This document shows, one piece after another, positions 25,284 to 34,363 of a stretch of DNA of 64,000 bases. The stretch's first letter is position 1, and every line of letters begins with the position of its first letter. The notes beneath the pieces were generated by a model. That model worked only from the letters and a program-made list of their open reading frames with translations, searched no databases and had not been told where the DNA came from. The position numbers and the translations under genes are program-made. The stretch spans positions 1-64,000 of IMG/VR virus record IMGVR_UViG_3300020057_000001. One strand, 5' to 3'. Source of the DNA: a virus.

Positions 25284-27746
25284 ATGCCTAAGCAAGTGGT
25301 GAACATCTCCGAACTCCGTAGGAAACTCTTCTTTGAAGTGTGCGACACTCAAGAGGAGCTTCAGTCGTGGCTTCAAACGTTTTTAAACCTAGACTTCCCT
25401 GACTGCACGGTAGACGAAGAGAGCACGTCCAATCCCATGCAATTTGTCTGGGAGTGCTACAACTTCATGAGAACAAACAAGGGACCTCCTGAGCACGTGG
25501 TAGCCGCAGGTAGAGGGTTGAGCAAAACATTAGGCGCTTCCGCTGTAGAGTTCTTGGGACTTGTGCACTTCAGGCGCCAAGAAGTTCACTTCAGTGCGCT
25601 GAAAGCGCAAAGTAAACTTGCATTAAAGTATCTTCACAAGTTCTGTAGGATTCCCGAACTTGTCGGGCATTTTGAGTCTAAATCCGCATTCGAAATTACA
25701 CTAGTAAAGCTTCCACCAAACAAGTTTACGAGTAAACCCGATGCGTTTATCGCCGTGGTTGCGGCCACAATAGAGGCAACTAATGGATATCGCTCAAATT
25801 GTATTGCGGCGACGCAGCAAATACTGGCGTTGCCCCCTCTATCTAGTCAACGAAAAGTACAAAAAACAGCAGGAAAGTGGCACAGGTATAGCGCCGAAGG
25901 GATTTGGAAAAAATTTCAGAAAGGGGAGGTGATCGAAGTTGCCACAATCAATGAAAATACCCTTCACATTGAAGCAAAGCCTGTTCTTTACGCGTCACGA
26001 AAAGTAAATCTAGAGCAAGTAAAAGTTACAACGGAAAGCGGGCATTCGTTTTGCGTCACGAACGACCACCCGATCGCTACCTCAATTAACGACAATCACA
26101 CAATCACTTACACCGCACTGAATAAGTTGAGTTTGGGTGACCCAATTTTATTAAAAAACTTATCACCAGACGCAATAACAAGTGGACGTCTTTTAAATAC
26201 TTTAACGTATGAAAAAATAACTGAAATTGCTCCCTACAGCGTAGCACCAAGTGCCCGCGCCCGATGGGTATACGACTTCCATGTTCAAGATAATCATAAT
26301 TTTTTCTGCGTTCGCGGACTAGTCCACAATTGTAATGTTGGAGACGAAATTGACCTTACAAATCGGGATGTTATATCTGAAGCCAGCCTCATGGGGATTC
26401 CAACATCCGACGAGCACTCGTTTGACCCCCTGACAATCTATCTCTCGTCTCGCAAAACCAACGACGGTCCCCTACAAGACCGCATGGACGAGGCCGAAAA
26501 ATCACCCGAAGATATTCGAGTGCATAAGATATCTTGGGTGGATTGGATGCAGAAGTGTGAACCAACGACACACGGTGCATTCGGTCCGACCGTATTTATT
26601 AACAGAGAAAATTTGCAAGTGCACTGGGACGCCCTACCCAAGTCAGTTAGCACTGTGGATCAAACCCAATTCATGGAGCGTAAGGTCTATGAGGGGTGCC
26701 GGACATGCCCAGCCCTCTTAGTGTGTCAAGGCCGTGCACCCAATCAAACGTCCACATCTAAATACTTGAAGTCCATTCAATTTGTGGGACGTGAACTCAA
26801 AAAAATAACCGACGTAAATAAGATCATCGGGCAAATTCTTAATTATAAACCTGAAAGCTCTGGCATCGTCTTCAACACTTTCGCACGTCACAGACACGTA
26901 GGCGATCTTAGACAAGCCTATACATTTATAACCGCGCAAGACTGGCAAGGTGACGTTCTTCCGACCAAGCAAGACCTTTACAGCGTTGCCAAGCGGGACG
27001 GTTGGAAATGTCTCGTAGGTATCGACTGGGGAACCAGAGACCCTGCGATAGCCCTTACGGCGCTCTATCACGCAGGAGCTAAGCGCGTCCTGTTTTTGAG
27101 CCTTATGTACGCAACGGGGTTTGCCAACCACCTATGGGCGCAATACTACCTAGACAACGACGCCACGCTTTATCCACCCGACCTTATAGCACCTGATATG
27201 GCAGACGCCTCCTCTGCGTCTTACTTTTCTAAGTCCGATTTTCGTGTAAAGTCTAAAAAGCCGCAACGGATTGAGACAGGCGTGTCACAGATTAACGGCT
27301 TGATGTTCAACCCAGCGGATCAGTCATGCAACCTGATGGTTCTGGACACCCCAGACCTTCAGTACATGATCGAAGCGTTTTCCAAGTGGCGCTATAAGAC
27401 AGATGGGCAGGGGCGCTTCGTTATAAACTCGTTCGATACCGACGGTGAATTCAGCCATGGACTGGATAGTTGTCGTTATTTATTAGACGCTTACGTCAAA
27501 ACACCGGTTGCTATCACTTCCGGTCTGAGTACCACACCACCCCCGCCACAGCCGGAGCAAGCTTCTCAGATTCCGACCGTAGGTTCCACAGTGCAGAAGC
27601 ACCTGATAGCCAGTGGCGTACACCCTTCGGCGTTTGACCAAGCCGCTCTTTTCAACCAGCTTAAAAACAGTGGGTTACAGCACCTCGTCCAAGAATACAC
27701 CCTCCCAGAGCCTCAAAAGAAGAAGGGCCGTTTCAAGATTTACTAG
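25284..27746 (+). CDS. terL: Terminase large subunit (TerL) interrupted by a mini-intein
   Basis: ATP-driven DNA-packaging motor and headful or site-specific nuclease. The precursor has 820 residues; removal of the intein (residues 173-349) leaves 643. Motifs in order: Walker A variant AAGRGLSKT (74-82); Walker B VGDEID directly after the intein (352-357); RuvC-like nuclease residues in VGIDWGTRD (about 577-585), an Asp in APDMAD (about 635) and the final Asp in GLDSCRYLLDAY (about 727). The protein must be spliced to be functional, because the intein separates the ATPase strands. It lies between the coiled-coil membrane protein and a structural gene. Confidence 0.93.
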   Translation: MPKQVVNISELRRKLFFEVCDTQEELQSWLQTFLNLDFPDCTVDEESTSNPMQFVWECYNFMRTNKGPPEHVVAAGRGLSKTLGASAVEFLGLVHFRRQEVHFSALKAQSKLALKYLHKFCRIPELVGHFESKSAFEITLVKLPPNKFTSKPDAFIAVVAATIEATNGYRSNCIAATQQILALPPLSSQRKVQKTAGKWHRYSAEGIWKKFQKGEVIEVATINENTLHIEAKPVLYASRKVNLEQVKVTTESGHSFCVTNDHPIATSINDNHTITYTALNKLSLGDPILLKNLSPDAITSGRLLNTLTYEKITEIAPYSVAPSARARWVYDFHVQDNHNFFCVRGLVHNCNVGDEIDLTNRDVISEASLMGIPTSDEHSFDPLTIYLSSRKTNDGPLQDRMDEAEKSPEDIRVHKISWVDWMQKCEPTTHGAFGPTVFINRENLQVHWDALPKSVSTVDQTQFMERKVYEGCRTCPALLVCQGRAPNQTSTSKYLKSIQFVGRELKKITDVNKIIGQILNYKPESSGIVFNTFARHRHVGDLRQAYTFITAQDWQGDVLPTKQDLYSVAKRDGWKCLVGIDWGTRDPAIALTALYHAGAKRVLFLSLMYATGFANHLWAQYYLDNDATLYPPDLIAPDMADASSASYFSKSDFRVKSKKPQRIETGVSQINGLMFNPADQSCNLMVLDTPDLQYMIEAFSKWRYKTDGQGRFVINSFDTDGEFSHGLDSCRYLLDAYVKTPVAITSGLSTTPPPPQPEQASQIPTVGSTVQKHLIASGVHPSAFDQAALFNQLKNSGLQHLVQEYTLPEPQKKKGRFKIY
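25800..26330 (+). other. Mini-intein within TerL, at the Walker B site
   Basis: In-frame protein-splicing element of 177 residues. Its first residue is Cys (SN|CIAATQQ), block B is GHSFCVTNDHPIAT with the TxxH core, block F is RWVYDFHVQDNHNFFCV and block G is VHN followed by the C-extein Cys. The length leaves no room for a LAGLIDADG or HNH endonuclease. After splicing, RSN joins CNVGDEID. The first extein residue Cys and the terminal Asn needed for standard class 1 splicing are both present, so it is probably active. Confidence 0.92.
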
Positions 27747-27812
27747 ACTACCTTGAAACTTTGCCCGCTATCCCTTAAACTTTAAAATGCGAACTACACG
27801 GAGGAAACCTAC

Positions 27813-28793
27813 ATGACCGCCTCAATTACTTTTAACGCAACGTCCATCCTTTCCGAAGGGTCGTCTTCAGACCCTGTACGCCTCAGCTCACCCCTAGCGG
27901 TGGCTTTTACTGGCTCAGCTTCGCAGATGCGCCCGATAGATATGATCCTACGCCCATCTCAAAGCGCTAGCTTGATTGACGGCGTGCAACCCATTACCTA
28001 CTCGTCGATCACGAATTGGACGGTCTCAGTGCCGAGGGCACTTGAGCCTTCGACCGTAAGACTGACCGCCGATTCCGCGGTCTTTAGAACAAAGCGAGCT
28101 TTGGCACTTTCAAATACCACACTGATTTCTATCGTCAGGCAGTCCACTTCAGTTGTACGCGTACTCGCAGTGAGCGGTACGTTCGATACCACATCTGTGG
28201 TGATCGGTGACACGTTTCTCGTAGAGAAGACTACAGACGCTTTTACAAGCCCTTTTGCAGATGCAAACCAAGGGCTCAGCCTTACGATTGTAAACAAAAC
28301 GGGTACAAGCTTGGACGTCTACGACAACGGTGTGCTAGTCCCTGACAGCAACATCGACCTTAACGGCGTGTTTAACACAGCTATGAAAGTGCTCGCACCT
28401 GGAGCAGCGGCTCAAGATATGCTCTACGTTTACTCCACCACCCCACTGTTTTCAAATCAAGGTCGGTTTCTAATCGCAACGGCTTCAGACGACTACGTCG
28501 AGTACGCAAGCGCAGAATCCGTTCTGGACTCTTTCACATCTATCCCCGCTGGCGGGATTGTGGTTGCGAGAGATGCCGCGCAGTATGTGTTCTTGACCGC
28601 TTCGGGCTCCGTGGAAGTGCTCACAGGTAACCAACAGCTCGGCTCGGGTACCAAAATTACAAGTATCTCGGGCGCAAACGCCGTGGCTCTGCTTACGGTA
28701 AGCAGCCCAGTGTTGGTTGTACACAACCCGTCACTTGTAGACCAGATTCGAATTGTCGCACATGTTGCCTCTTCCCCAGCGTCGGAGTGCTAG
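27813..28793 (+). CDS. Virion structural protein between TerL and portal
   Basis: 326 residues, beta-rich, Thr/Ser/Val-rich, no membrane or signal segment; ends ASSPASEC. The start ATG follows GGAGGAAACCTAC. Position directly before the portal and composition suggest a capsid or connector component, but no family is evident. There is a 66-bp gap from TerL in which I see no convincing promoter or terminator. Confidence 0.7.
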   Translation: MTASITFNATSILSEGSSSDPVRLSSPLAVAFTGSASQMRPIDMILRPSQSASLIDGVQPITYSSITNWTVSVPRALEPSTVRLTADSAVFRTKRALALSNTTLISIVRQSTSVVRVLAVSGTFDTTSVVIGDTFLVEKTTDAFTSPFADANQGLSLTIVNKTGTSLDVYDNGVLVPDSNIDLNGVFNTAMKVLAPGAAAQDMLYVYSTTPLFSNQGRFLIATASDDYVEYASAESVLDSFTSIPAGGIVVARDAAQYVFLTASGSVEVLTGNQQLGSGTKITSISGANAVALLTVSSPVLVVHNPSLVDQIRIVAHVASSPASEC

Positions 28794-28796
28794 AAA

Positions 28797-30764
28797 ATGT
28801 CAGATGAAAAAAAGAAGTACGGTAAGGTTACAATTGGGAGTGCGAGCGTGCAAGGAAGCGAGCCGTTCACCCTAAATAACTATGTGGAAGGTATGTCCAA
28901 AAGCATGCCGTCGGAAGACAGGCAAGGTAAGACGTCTGAAGCGGCGCCGCAAAATAAATCAAAAACGTTGTTCAACTCTCCGTATACTTTACTCGGTGCC
29001 TCCCAAGGATGGATTGACAAAGCTCGCGATCGTCTGACGGACGACCAACTGCGAGACATTGCGGTTATTGACCCGTACGTATCCGCTATCCGTAAGACAC
29101 GAGTTGCTCAAGTATCCCCCTTAGCCGGTCGAGCAGTATCACGCTTTGACAAAGGGATTCGCATAGTAGAGAAAAAGCCATCAGTAAGAAAAGATTTTGA
29201 GAACGACGAGGAGTACGAGCAAGCGAAAGAGACCGCGGAAAAAGAAAAAGACAGCCTCGTGTCTTTTTTGCTCAACTGTGGGACTACGGATAAACGCGCA
29301 CTCGAAGACCTGTACGATGGTGTCGATAAAACCTTTATGCACTGCTCGTTAAAGTCATATTTTCAAGCTCAGGTAGATAATCTTCTTACATTTGGTCGCT
29401 ACGGGCGCCAATCGCTTCGAGACGAGGAAGGTGCGCTCATTGCCTTTCGACCTGTCCCTGTGGAGACTATACGCGTAGCAGACCCTGAGCAGAAAGCTTG
29501 GTTATCGTATTTCGATAATCAGGAGCGTGTGTATTTTTCGAAAGAGGTCGAGGACTACAATTCGCTACCTGAAGACGCGCGCCCAATAGCCTACTATCAA
29601 GTCCTTGACGGGCAACCTCGCCGGTTCTTTACGGACGAAGACTTAAAAATATTTCAATACCAGCAGCAGGCATATGTCAATCTTCTAGGGTATGCGAAAA
29701 GCCCAATTGAAGAAGCCATTACCGTCATTTTTTTGCACCACAGCTCTCTTCAGCAGCTTCGGAACATGCTCGTGAAGGGCCTTCTGACCAAAGGCATGAT
29801 CGCCCTCAAATCGATGAACCCTGAAATCGAAGTGCCCGACGAAGTCGTCACGCAGTTTAAACAGGAACTGACCAACTTTTCTTCCGGTACATCGAACAAT
29901 ACGGCTGTACCCATTATTGCGGGACCCATAGAAGTTCAATGGGTACCTCTTGCGCCTTCGTTGAAAGATTCCGCTTGGCAAGAAATTGAAATGCTGATCA
30001 TTCGCTGTATTCACAGTGCGTTCCAGATCAGCCCAGCAGAAACTGGTCAAGGAGCACTCGGTGATCCAGGCGGCGGGATAAACAGTTCTGAGAAGGATAA
30101 CGACCTTATCGCTGGCGAAGAACGGGGACTAAAGCTTATAGTCGACATTCTTCAAGAAGACTTAAACTCAATTATCTTTGAGATGATGCCTGCGGCTGCG
30201 TCTAAGTATGAAGTGCAGATCTACGGCGTAGGTAACGAGTCACAAGAGGGCATGTTGCAGCGGGCTCAGGCGGAAATGAACTTAACCGCAACTTATAATT
30301 CGCTGCTAAGCATGAGTGAGAAGAACGAGACGCTGTCCTACGGCGGAGACGTGCCTCTCAATCCTCAGTGGCATCAGTTAATTAAGCCTACTATGCGCGT
30401 CGGTAAATTTCTGGAAATCTTTATGGGAGAAGAGGGAGCTGGAAACAATCCACTGTACGATTTCTTTTTTGACGAAGGCTTAAACCAGCGGATTGACGCT
30501 ATGAAAGCGAAAAGTCTCAGCGCGCAAACCGCATCAAATGCGGCACAAATCGCTCAAGCAGAGCAGTCGGTTCAACAATCCCAACAACCACCTCAGCCGG
30601 AACAACCTGAGAATCCCCCACAGGGTGCGCAAGAAGCTTCAGGCAAAGAAGAAGAAGTCCAGAAATCGCTTCGGGACGAGTATAGAGAAAATTTACACAA
30701 GAGCTTTGTGTCAGAGTGGGTAAGAGCACATGAAGAAGACCCGCTAGAAGAACTAGGAAATTAG
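28797..30764 (+). CDS. Portal protein
   Basis: 655 residues. Portal proteins form the dodecameric ring at the capsid vertex through which DNA is pumped. Supporting features: size, location just after TerL, a central region with FGRYGRQSLRDEEGALIAFR and PVETIRVADP as in myoviral portals, a long helical segment (residues about 300-390), a conserved ISPAETGQGALGDPGGG loop (about 413-429), and a Gln/Pro-rich, then acidic C-terminal tail. It is followed at once by genes on the opposite strand, its last 4 bases overlapping the end of the convergent gene. Confidence 0.85.
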   Translation: MSDEKKKYGKVTIGSASVQGSEPFTLNNYVEGMSKSMPSEDRQGKTSEAAPQNKSKTLFNSPYTLLGASQGWIDKARDRLTDDQLRDIAVIDPYVSAIRKTRVAQVSPLAGRAVSRFDKGIRIVEKKPSVRKDFENDEEYEQAKETAEKEKDSLVSFLLNCGTTDKRALEDLYDGVDKTFMHCSLKSYFQAQVDNLLTFGRYGRQSLRDEEGALIAFRPVPVETIRVADPEQKAWLSYFDNQERVYFSKEVEDYNSLPEDARPIAYYQVLDGQPRRFFTDEDLKIFQYQQQAYVNLLGYAKSPIEEAITVIFLHHSSLQQLRNMLVKGLLTKGMIALKSMNPEIEVPDEVVTQFKQELTNFSSGTSNNTAVPIIAGPIEVQWVPLAPSLKDSAWQEIEMLIIRCIHSAFQISPAETGQGALGDPGGGINSSEKDNDLIAGEERGLKLIVDILQEDLNSIIFEMMPAAASKYEVQIYGVGNESQEGMLQRAQAEMNLTATYNSLLSMSEKNETLSYGGDVPLNPQWHQLIKPTMRVGKFLEIFMGEEGAGNNPLYDFFFDEGLNQRIDAMKAKSLSAQTASNAAQIAQAEQSVQQSQQPPQPEQPENPPQGAQEASGKEEEVQKSLRDEYRENLHKSFVSEWVRAHEEDPLEELGN

Positions 30765-30982
30765 ACCAACTGCTGCACGTCAGCGTCTTTCAGTCTTTCC
30801 AGAAGCTTGTCCCGCCATTTTTCTGCATGCGCAATCTCTACTTCATTTTGGCCGTACTTGATTGCAGAGCGCAAATCAAGCTCTAAGAAGTCGTAGACTG
30901 CGCTAGCCAAAGCCGACCCCTTCAGTGCGTACCGCAACTCTTCTTGGTCTGCCGGTAAATCATAACTCAGTGTCGCTTTCAT
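30761..30982 (-). CDS. Small phage protein (MKATLSYDLP family look-alike)
   Basis: 73 residues beginning MKATLSYDLPADQEEL; charged and helical, with no membrane segment. Small proteins opening MKAxLxFxLPEDxEEF are common in unrelated phages, of unknown function. The ATG at 30982 is used because AAAGGTTGCGAA precedes it and the family resemblance begins there. It converges on the portal gene with a 4-bp overlap. Confidence 0.65.
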   Translation of the reverse strand: MKATLSYDLPADQEELRYALKGSALASAVYDFLELDLRSAIKYGQNEVEIAHAEKWRDKLLERLKDADVQQLV

Positions 30983-31008
30983 TTCGCAACCTTTGTGCTT
31001 TACGTTAA

Positions 31009-31260
31009 TCAACCAACGATGTCGCGGTCCCATGTGTTTGCTTGGACTGTCTGCGCCCAGTACTCGCAGCTATCTTCGTCAATTTCACATCGCTGCTCCA
31101 TCCCACTTACGTAGCGGACAGCCGCCACTCTTTGAACGTGAAAGTCTGAATCAACAGCTACGTTTAAGCCTTGGTATGTAGGTACGCGGTCTCTGTTCGT
31201 CTTGAACCCCAGCGCGCGCATAAGTTTTCTAAAGAAACGTGAAACAGTACTTGTCAGCAT
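31009..31260 (-). CDS. Hypothetical protein under a sigma-28-type promoter
   Basis: 83 residues from the ATG at 31260, which has a strong SD (AAAGGAGAATTT). N-terminus is basic (TVSRFFRKLMRALGFKTNRD), the rest mixed with an acidic Cys-containing stretch near the end (CEIDEDSCEYW). An apparent 38-residue upstream extension would run through the promoter at 31290-31316 and is rejected. Function unknown. Confidence 0.65.
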   Translation of the reverse strand: MLTSTVSRFFRKLMRALGFKTNRDRVPTYQGLNVAVDSDFHVQRVAAVRYVSGMEQRCEIDEDSCEYWAQTVQANTWDRDIVG

Positions 31261-31289
31261 AAATTCTCCTTTAATGCATACTACAATGG

Positions 31290-31316
31290 TTCTCGGACAG
31301 ATCCAACCGGACTTTA
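31290..31316 (-). promoter_or_regulatory. Sigma-28-type promoter, leftward
   Basis: Minus strand reads TAAAGTCC, 11 bases, TCCGAGAA. One base of the CGATA core is changed (T to G), so it is weaker than others. It lies 30 bp ahead of the start at 31260, consistent with its use. Confidence 0.55.
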
Positions 31317-31394
31317 GCACTTTTTTACGTGCTAGATTTCTTTTAGGAAATCGTGTACTATTTAAAGACTTCAAACCCCTAGAAAGGATACGAT

Positions 31395-31691
31395 ATGACC
31401 GATTTCTTCGATTCCCTTAATAATGAACCGTCGCAAGAAGACCTACAGGCCGCTATCCCTCTAGCGCTGGCGCAACTAGTCAATGAAAACAACCTTGTAA
31501 AACAAGAACTCTTCCGTCAAGCGCAAGAGCTACAGCAGCTTAGAGTACACGCCGCCCTGTCACTCTTCCTCGTAGAAAAAACAATTGGCGCAGAAAGGTA
31601 CGCGGAGATCGTCGTGCTCTTTAATGAAGCCGTGAGCGTCAAGCTTAACACTCAAGCAGAAACCCTTGCGGACAGTCAGGAAACCGTGTGA
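31395..31691 (+). CDS. Hypothetical helical protein
   Basis: 98 residues, mostly helical with acidic N-terminus (MTDFFDSLNNEPSQEDLQAA) and a coiled-coil-like centre (QELFRQAQELQQLRVHA). ATG at 31395 follows AAAGGATACGAT. The next gene starts inside its stop region (GTGTGA overlap), so it is the first of a four-gene coupled set leading to the head-morphogenesis protein. Confidence 0.7.
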   Translation: MTDFFDSLNNEPSQEDLQAAIPLALAQLVNENNLVKQELFRQAQELQQLRVHAALSLFLVEKTIGAERYAEIVVLFNEAVSVKLNTQAETLADSQETV

Positions 31692-32428
31692 AAAGCCGCT
31701 TTCAAGAAGTCTGCCCGCGCAGGCTGAAAAACCTACCTACCGACGGACCCTGCCCCCTTGCACTCCGCTCTATTGAGGCATGGCAAAACGGTGAGAGAGA
31801 CGAAACAAAACTCGCATGTCCTTTCTTTACAATGTCAAGCCAGTACTCTAATTGTTTCTTCTCTCAACTCGACGATCAAAACGGGCATGCCATCGAATCT
31901 GACAGAGAGATCGCTAAGACTCTAGGGCTCACTGACAAAGAAGTGAAAACTGCGACTGCTGAAGCGATAACGAAGATTAAAGCCGCAGCAGACGAAGGCA
32001 ATGAAGACGTAAAGCTCTTGCTTGAGTCTTTAGCAGATGTGAACGCACTGCCCGCAGAAGCCGACATCTACGCTGGTGAAAACTGGTTGTTCGAGGGTGT
32101 CGAGCATCTGATCGACGAGCTTACGTACCGTGGACAAATAGAGACGTTACTCAATCAAGGGCGCTTGAAGGCACCTGTCGCTGAAGCCCTGCTGAAGAGG
32201 GGTCCTGGTAGACCCTCGGCGGCTATTCAACCTCCAAAGGGTACGAGCGGAACCGGTGCTGTACACCACAGTGGAAAAATTCAACTGTTTGCGTTGTCTA
32301 GTAACTGGAACAAAGTAGTAAAAAAATTCCAAGAAGGCCCTACGCCGATACGTATGGCTACCAACTCGTTAGTATCGCGGGAACGTAAGCTCAGTAAGAA
32401 GGACATGGAAGATGAAGAAAAATCTTAA
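31688..32428 (+). CDS. Sigma-region-4-like helix-turn-helix protein with Cys motif
   Basis: 246 residues, GTG start overlapping the previous stop. Residues about 71-98 (DREIAKTLGLTDKEVKTATA and on to KIKAAA) resemble the helix-turn-helix of sigma-70 region 4. Ahead of it, cysteines at 22, 44 and 56 in PCPL, ACPFF and NCFF could bind a metal. A GPGRPS stretch near residue 172 looks like an AT-hook-type basic turn. The role could be transcriptional control or DNA binding in head assembly; the context is head genes. Function not established. Confidence 0.6.
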   Translation: MKSRFQEVCPRRLKNLPTDGPCPLALRSIEAWQNGERDETKLACPFFTMSSQYSNCFFSQLDDQNGHAIESDREIAKTLGLTDKEVKTATAEAITKIKAAADEGNEDVKLLLESLADVNALPAEADIYAGENWLFEGVEHLIDELTYRGQIETLLNQGRLKAPVAEALLKRGPGRPSAAIQPPKGTSGTGAVHHSGKIQLFALSSNWNKVVKKFQEGPTPIRMATNSLVSRERKLSKKDMEDEEKS

Positions 32429-33539
32429 GCCAAAACTTAGAGCTATAAAACCTCTCCTGAGGCAAGTGCTTTTTCTTAAGCGCTTAGAAGCAGAGATGAA
32501 CGCGGCCTACGACATGATCTCTAGCAAGCTTGTCGACGATATCATGAAGCAGGTTGCGCTTGTAGAACCCCTAGCCAAGTCAGACGACGACCTTCCAGAG
32601 AACTTTTCAAGAAAGATTCCCCGCTTCGAGGTGGATCTTTCATCTATTAGCAAGCTCATAGAAAAATACACGGACGCTTTGCGCTACACGATTCTCGGTA
32701 AAGCCGCAGGGAAAGAAGCCGAAGACGCTGTAACAGAGCTTAGGCTGAAGACTAAGATTCCCGCAGGTGGGGTGGTGCAAGGCTACCTTTCAGCCCTAGA
32801 CGCGCACGCTGCATACATGAACGGGGTCCTTGAGAAAGAAGGGTCTATCTCGGGACGCTTTACCAAAAAAGCGCTTGACTTTATTAAAGAAAAAACCGGC
32901 CTATTGGTAGATGCCAAAGTGCTCGAACTGAGGTCAAGGACCCTATCGACTTTGCAAGATTCTCTTAAAGAGATTGATATGCAGAATGATGCCGCTGTGC
33001 GTGAATACGTACTGGCTGAAAATACGCTTAAGGGAAACATCTCGTCGATTAAAGCTAAACAAGCACTCGTGAAAGAAGCTATCCAAGACGTGTTCGAAAA
33101 ACGCACACCGGTCTACCTCGTCAAGCAGCGTCTCAAGGACGTTACCCAAGAGTACGGGACCAATTGGACACGTGTCGTGCGCACGGAAATGGGTCTCGCT
33201 TCCGGTGCCGCTTCACAGCAAGCCATAGCGGATATTGCAGGGCACGAAGATCCCGTAGTCGCTATTGTTGTTACAAAAGACGACAGGTTGTCACCTGAGT
33301 GCCGTGACTGGTCGTTAAACGAAGACGGGTCGTACAAATATTTCAAAATGAGTGCGTTGAAACCCGCAGGATACAACCTTGGGCGAAAGAAAGCGGAGTG
33401 GAAAAATAGCGTACCAAGTCGACACTTCAACTGCCGCTGCCATATCGCGTACGTCCCTGCCGGTTTCAAACTTGACCTGTATGGTTCGCTGATCCCACTC
33501 ACAGACACCGAGGAACTGAAACTTGAAAACAACTCTTAA
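32412..33539 (+). CDS. Head morphogenesis protein (Mu gpF / SPP1 gp7-like minor head protein)
   Basis: 375 residues, helical through the first 250. The C-terminal third carries the family signature: TRVVRTEMGLASGAASQQA, then IVVTKDDRLSPECRDW and VPSRHFNCRCHIAYV, with Cys and His residues of the fold often called phage_Mu_F. Members join the portal during procapsid assembly. Overlaps the upstream HTH gene by 17 bp and the downstream gene by 17 bp, so the block is coupled translationally. Confidence 0.8.
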   Translation: MKKNLKPKLRAIKPLLRQVLFLKRLEAEMNAAYDMISSKLVDDIMKQVALVEPLAKSDDDLPENFSRKIPRFEVDLSSISKLIEKYTDALRYTILGKAAGKEAEDAVTELRLKTKIPAGGVVQGYLSALDAHAAYMNGVLEKEGSISGRFTKKALDFIKEKTGLLVDAKVLELRSRTLSTLQDSLKEIDMQNDAAVREYVLAENTLKGNISSIKAKQALVKEAIQDVFEKRTPVYLVKQRLKDVTQEYGTNWTRVVRTEMGLASGAASQQAIADIAGHEDPVVAIVVTKDDRLSPECRDWSLNEDGSYKYFKMSALKPAGYNLGRKKAEWKNSVPSRHFNCRCHIAYVPAGFKLDLYGSLIPLTDTEELKLENNS

Positions 33540-34014
33540 TGATCTCGTGCAACGGAATGCAACCTCCACCACATTTCTTTGGACAATACCTAAGCGGACG
33601 CTTCGACGAAGAATTCGCGTGGCTTTTTACGTGTACGTTACCGGCCCTATACGGACAGTGCGGGTTGCCGCCGCGCATGTTTTCCAAAACCTCTGGCTGT
33701 TAAAGCACGTTTGGAGGTTCCGCCCTTGGGACGCGGCGTACAAGTACGCGCTCCTCTACGACATCTACGACAAAATGGTCATAGATTTTGAACGTGGAAA
33801 CGATATGGTAGACAGCTCAAAAAGTATCAAGAGCCTTAAGATTTGCAGAGAAGCATGTAAGCGGCTGAGGGATCCTGTAGATACATACGTAGACGTGACA
33901 GAAAAAGCAAAGCTTTTTAGTGACCGCTACGTTATATGTTCTGCGGACGATACTAAAGGTCCGAGAGAAACGCTAGCTAACGAAATAAAGCGCAACGGCA
34001 ACTGGTGGTGGTGA
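33523..34014 (+). CDS. Hypothetical basic protein in the head block
   Basis: 163 residues from a TTG start at 33523, chosen because GAGGAACTGAAAC lies just upstream and no ATG occurs before the middle of the frame. The first 60 residues are strongly basic (IPKRTLRRRIRVAFYVYVTG) with one moderately hydrophobic stretch; the second half is acidic and helical. Ends NGNWWW. No homology recognised. Confidence 0.55.
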   Translation: MKTTLNDLVQRNATSTTFLWTIPKRTLRRRIRVAFYVYVTGPIRTVRVAAAHVFQNLWLLKHVWRFRPWDAAYKYALLYDIYDKMVIDFERGNDMVDSSKSIKSLKICREACKRLRDPVDTYVDVTEKAKLFSDRYVICSADDTKGPRETLANEIKRNGNWWW

Positions 34015-34039
34015 GTTAAAGGTCTGCGCGGTCAGGTAC

Positions 34040-34249
34040 TTATCGTACACTTTTGTTTTTATCTCGTATAATAGACACTTCCACACGGTGCATGACGGTA
34101 CTCACTACCAGCATCAACCCTAGAGTCATTAAAAACGGCGCGACGTCCCGCTCCATGTTGTCGGTAAACTTCAAAAGTAGAACTGTTGCCACAGCAAACG
34201 ACAGGAATTGTAGCCCAACTAATGAATATAACAAGTAATATTTTTTCAT
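34040..34249 (-). CDS. Small two-helix membrane protein
   Basis: 69 residues: membrane segments at about 5-27 (LYSLVGLQFLSFAVATVLLL) and 38-54 (FLMTLGLMLVVSTVM), with a basic tail (IIRDKNKSVR). It has its own sigma-28-type promoter, about 28 bp upstream of the ATG. Holin-like size and topology, but it is not next to the lysis enzymes, so no function is assigned. Confidence 0.7.
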   Translation of the reverse strand: MKKYYLLYSLVGLQFLSFAVATVLLLKFTDNMERDVAPFLMTLGLMLVVSTVMHRVEVSIIRDKNKSVR

Positions 34250-34276
34250 CTCATACCTCTTAAGTTTCTAAATTGT

Positions 34277-34303
34277 GTATCGTCAGGGTCTGTAAAAACT
34301 TTA
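34277..34303 (-). promoter_or_regulatory. Sigma-28-type promoter, leftward
   Basis: Minus strand: TAAAGTTT, an 11-base spacer, GACGATAC. The -35 is a perfect FliA match and the CGATA core is intact. It sits just ahead of the membrane-protein gene ending at 34249. Confidence 0.8.
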
Positions 34304-34363
34304 ACACTATTTTGGAACAAGTCAAAAATAAAAGACTTGACGGCGCTAAACTTTAGTTAATTT

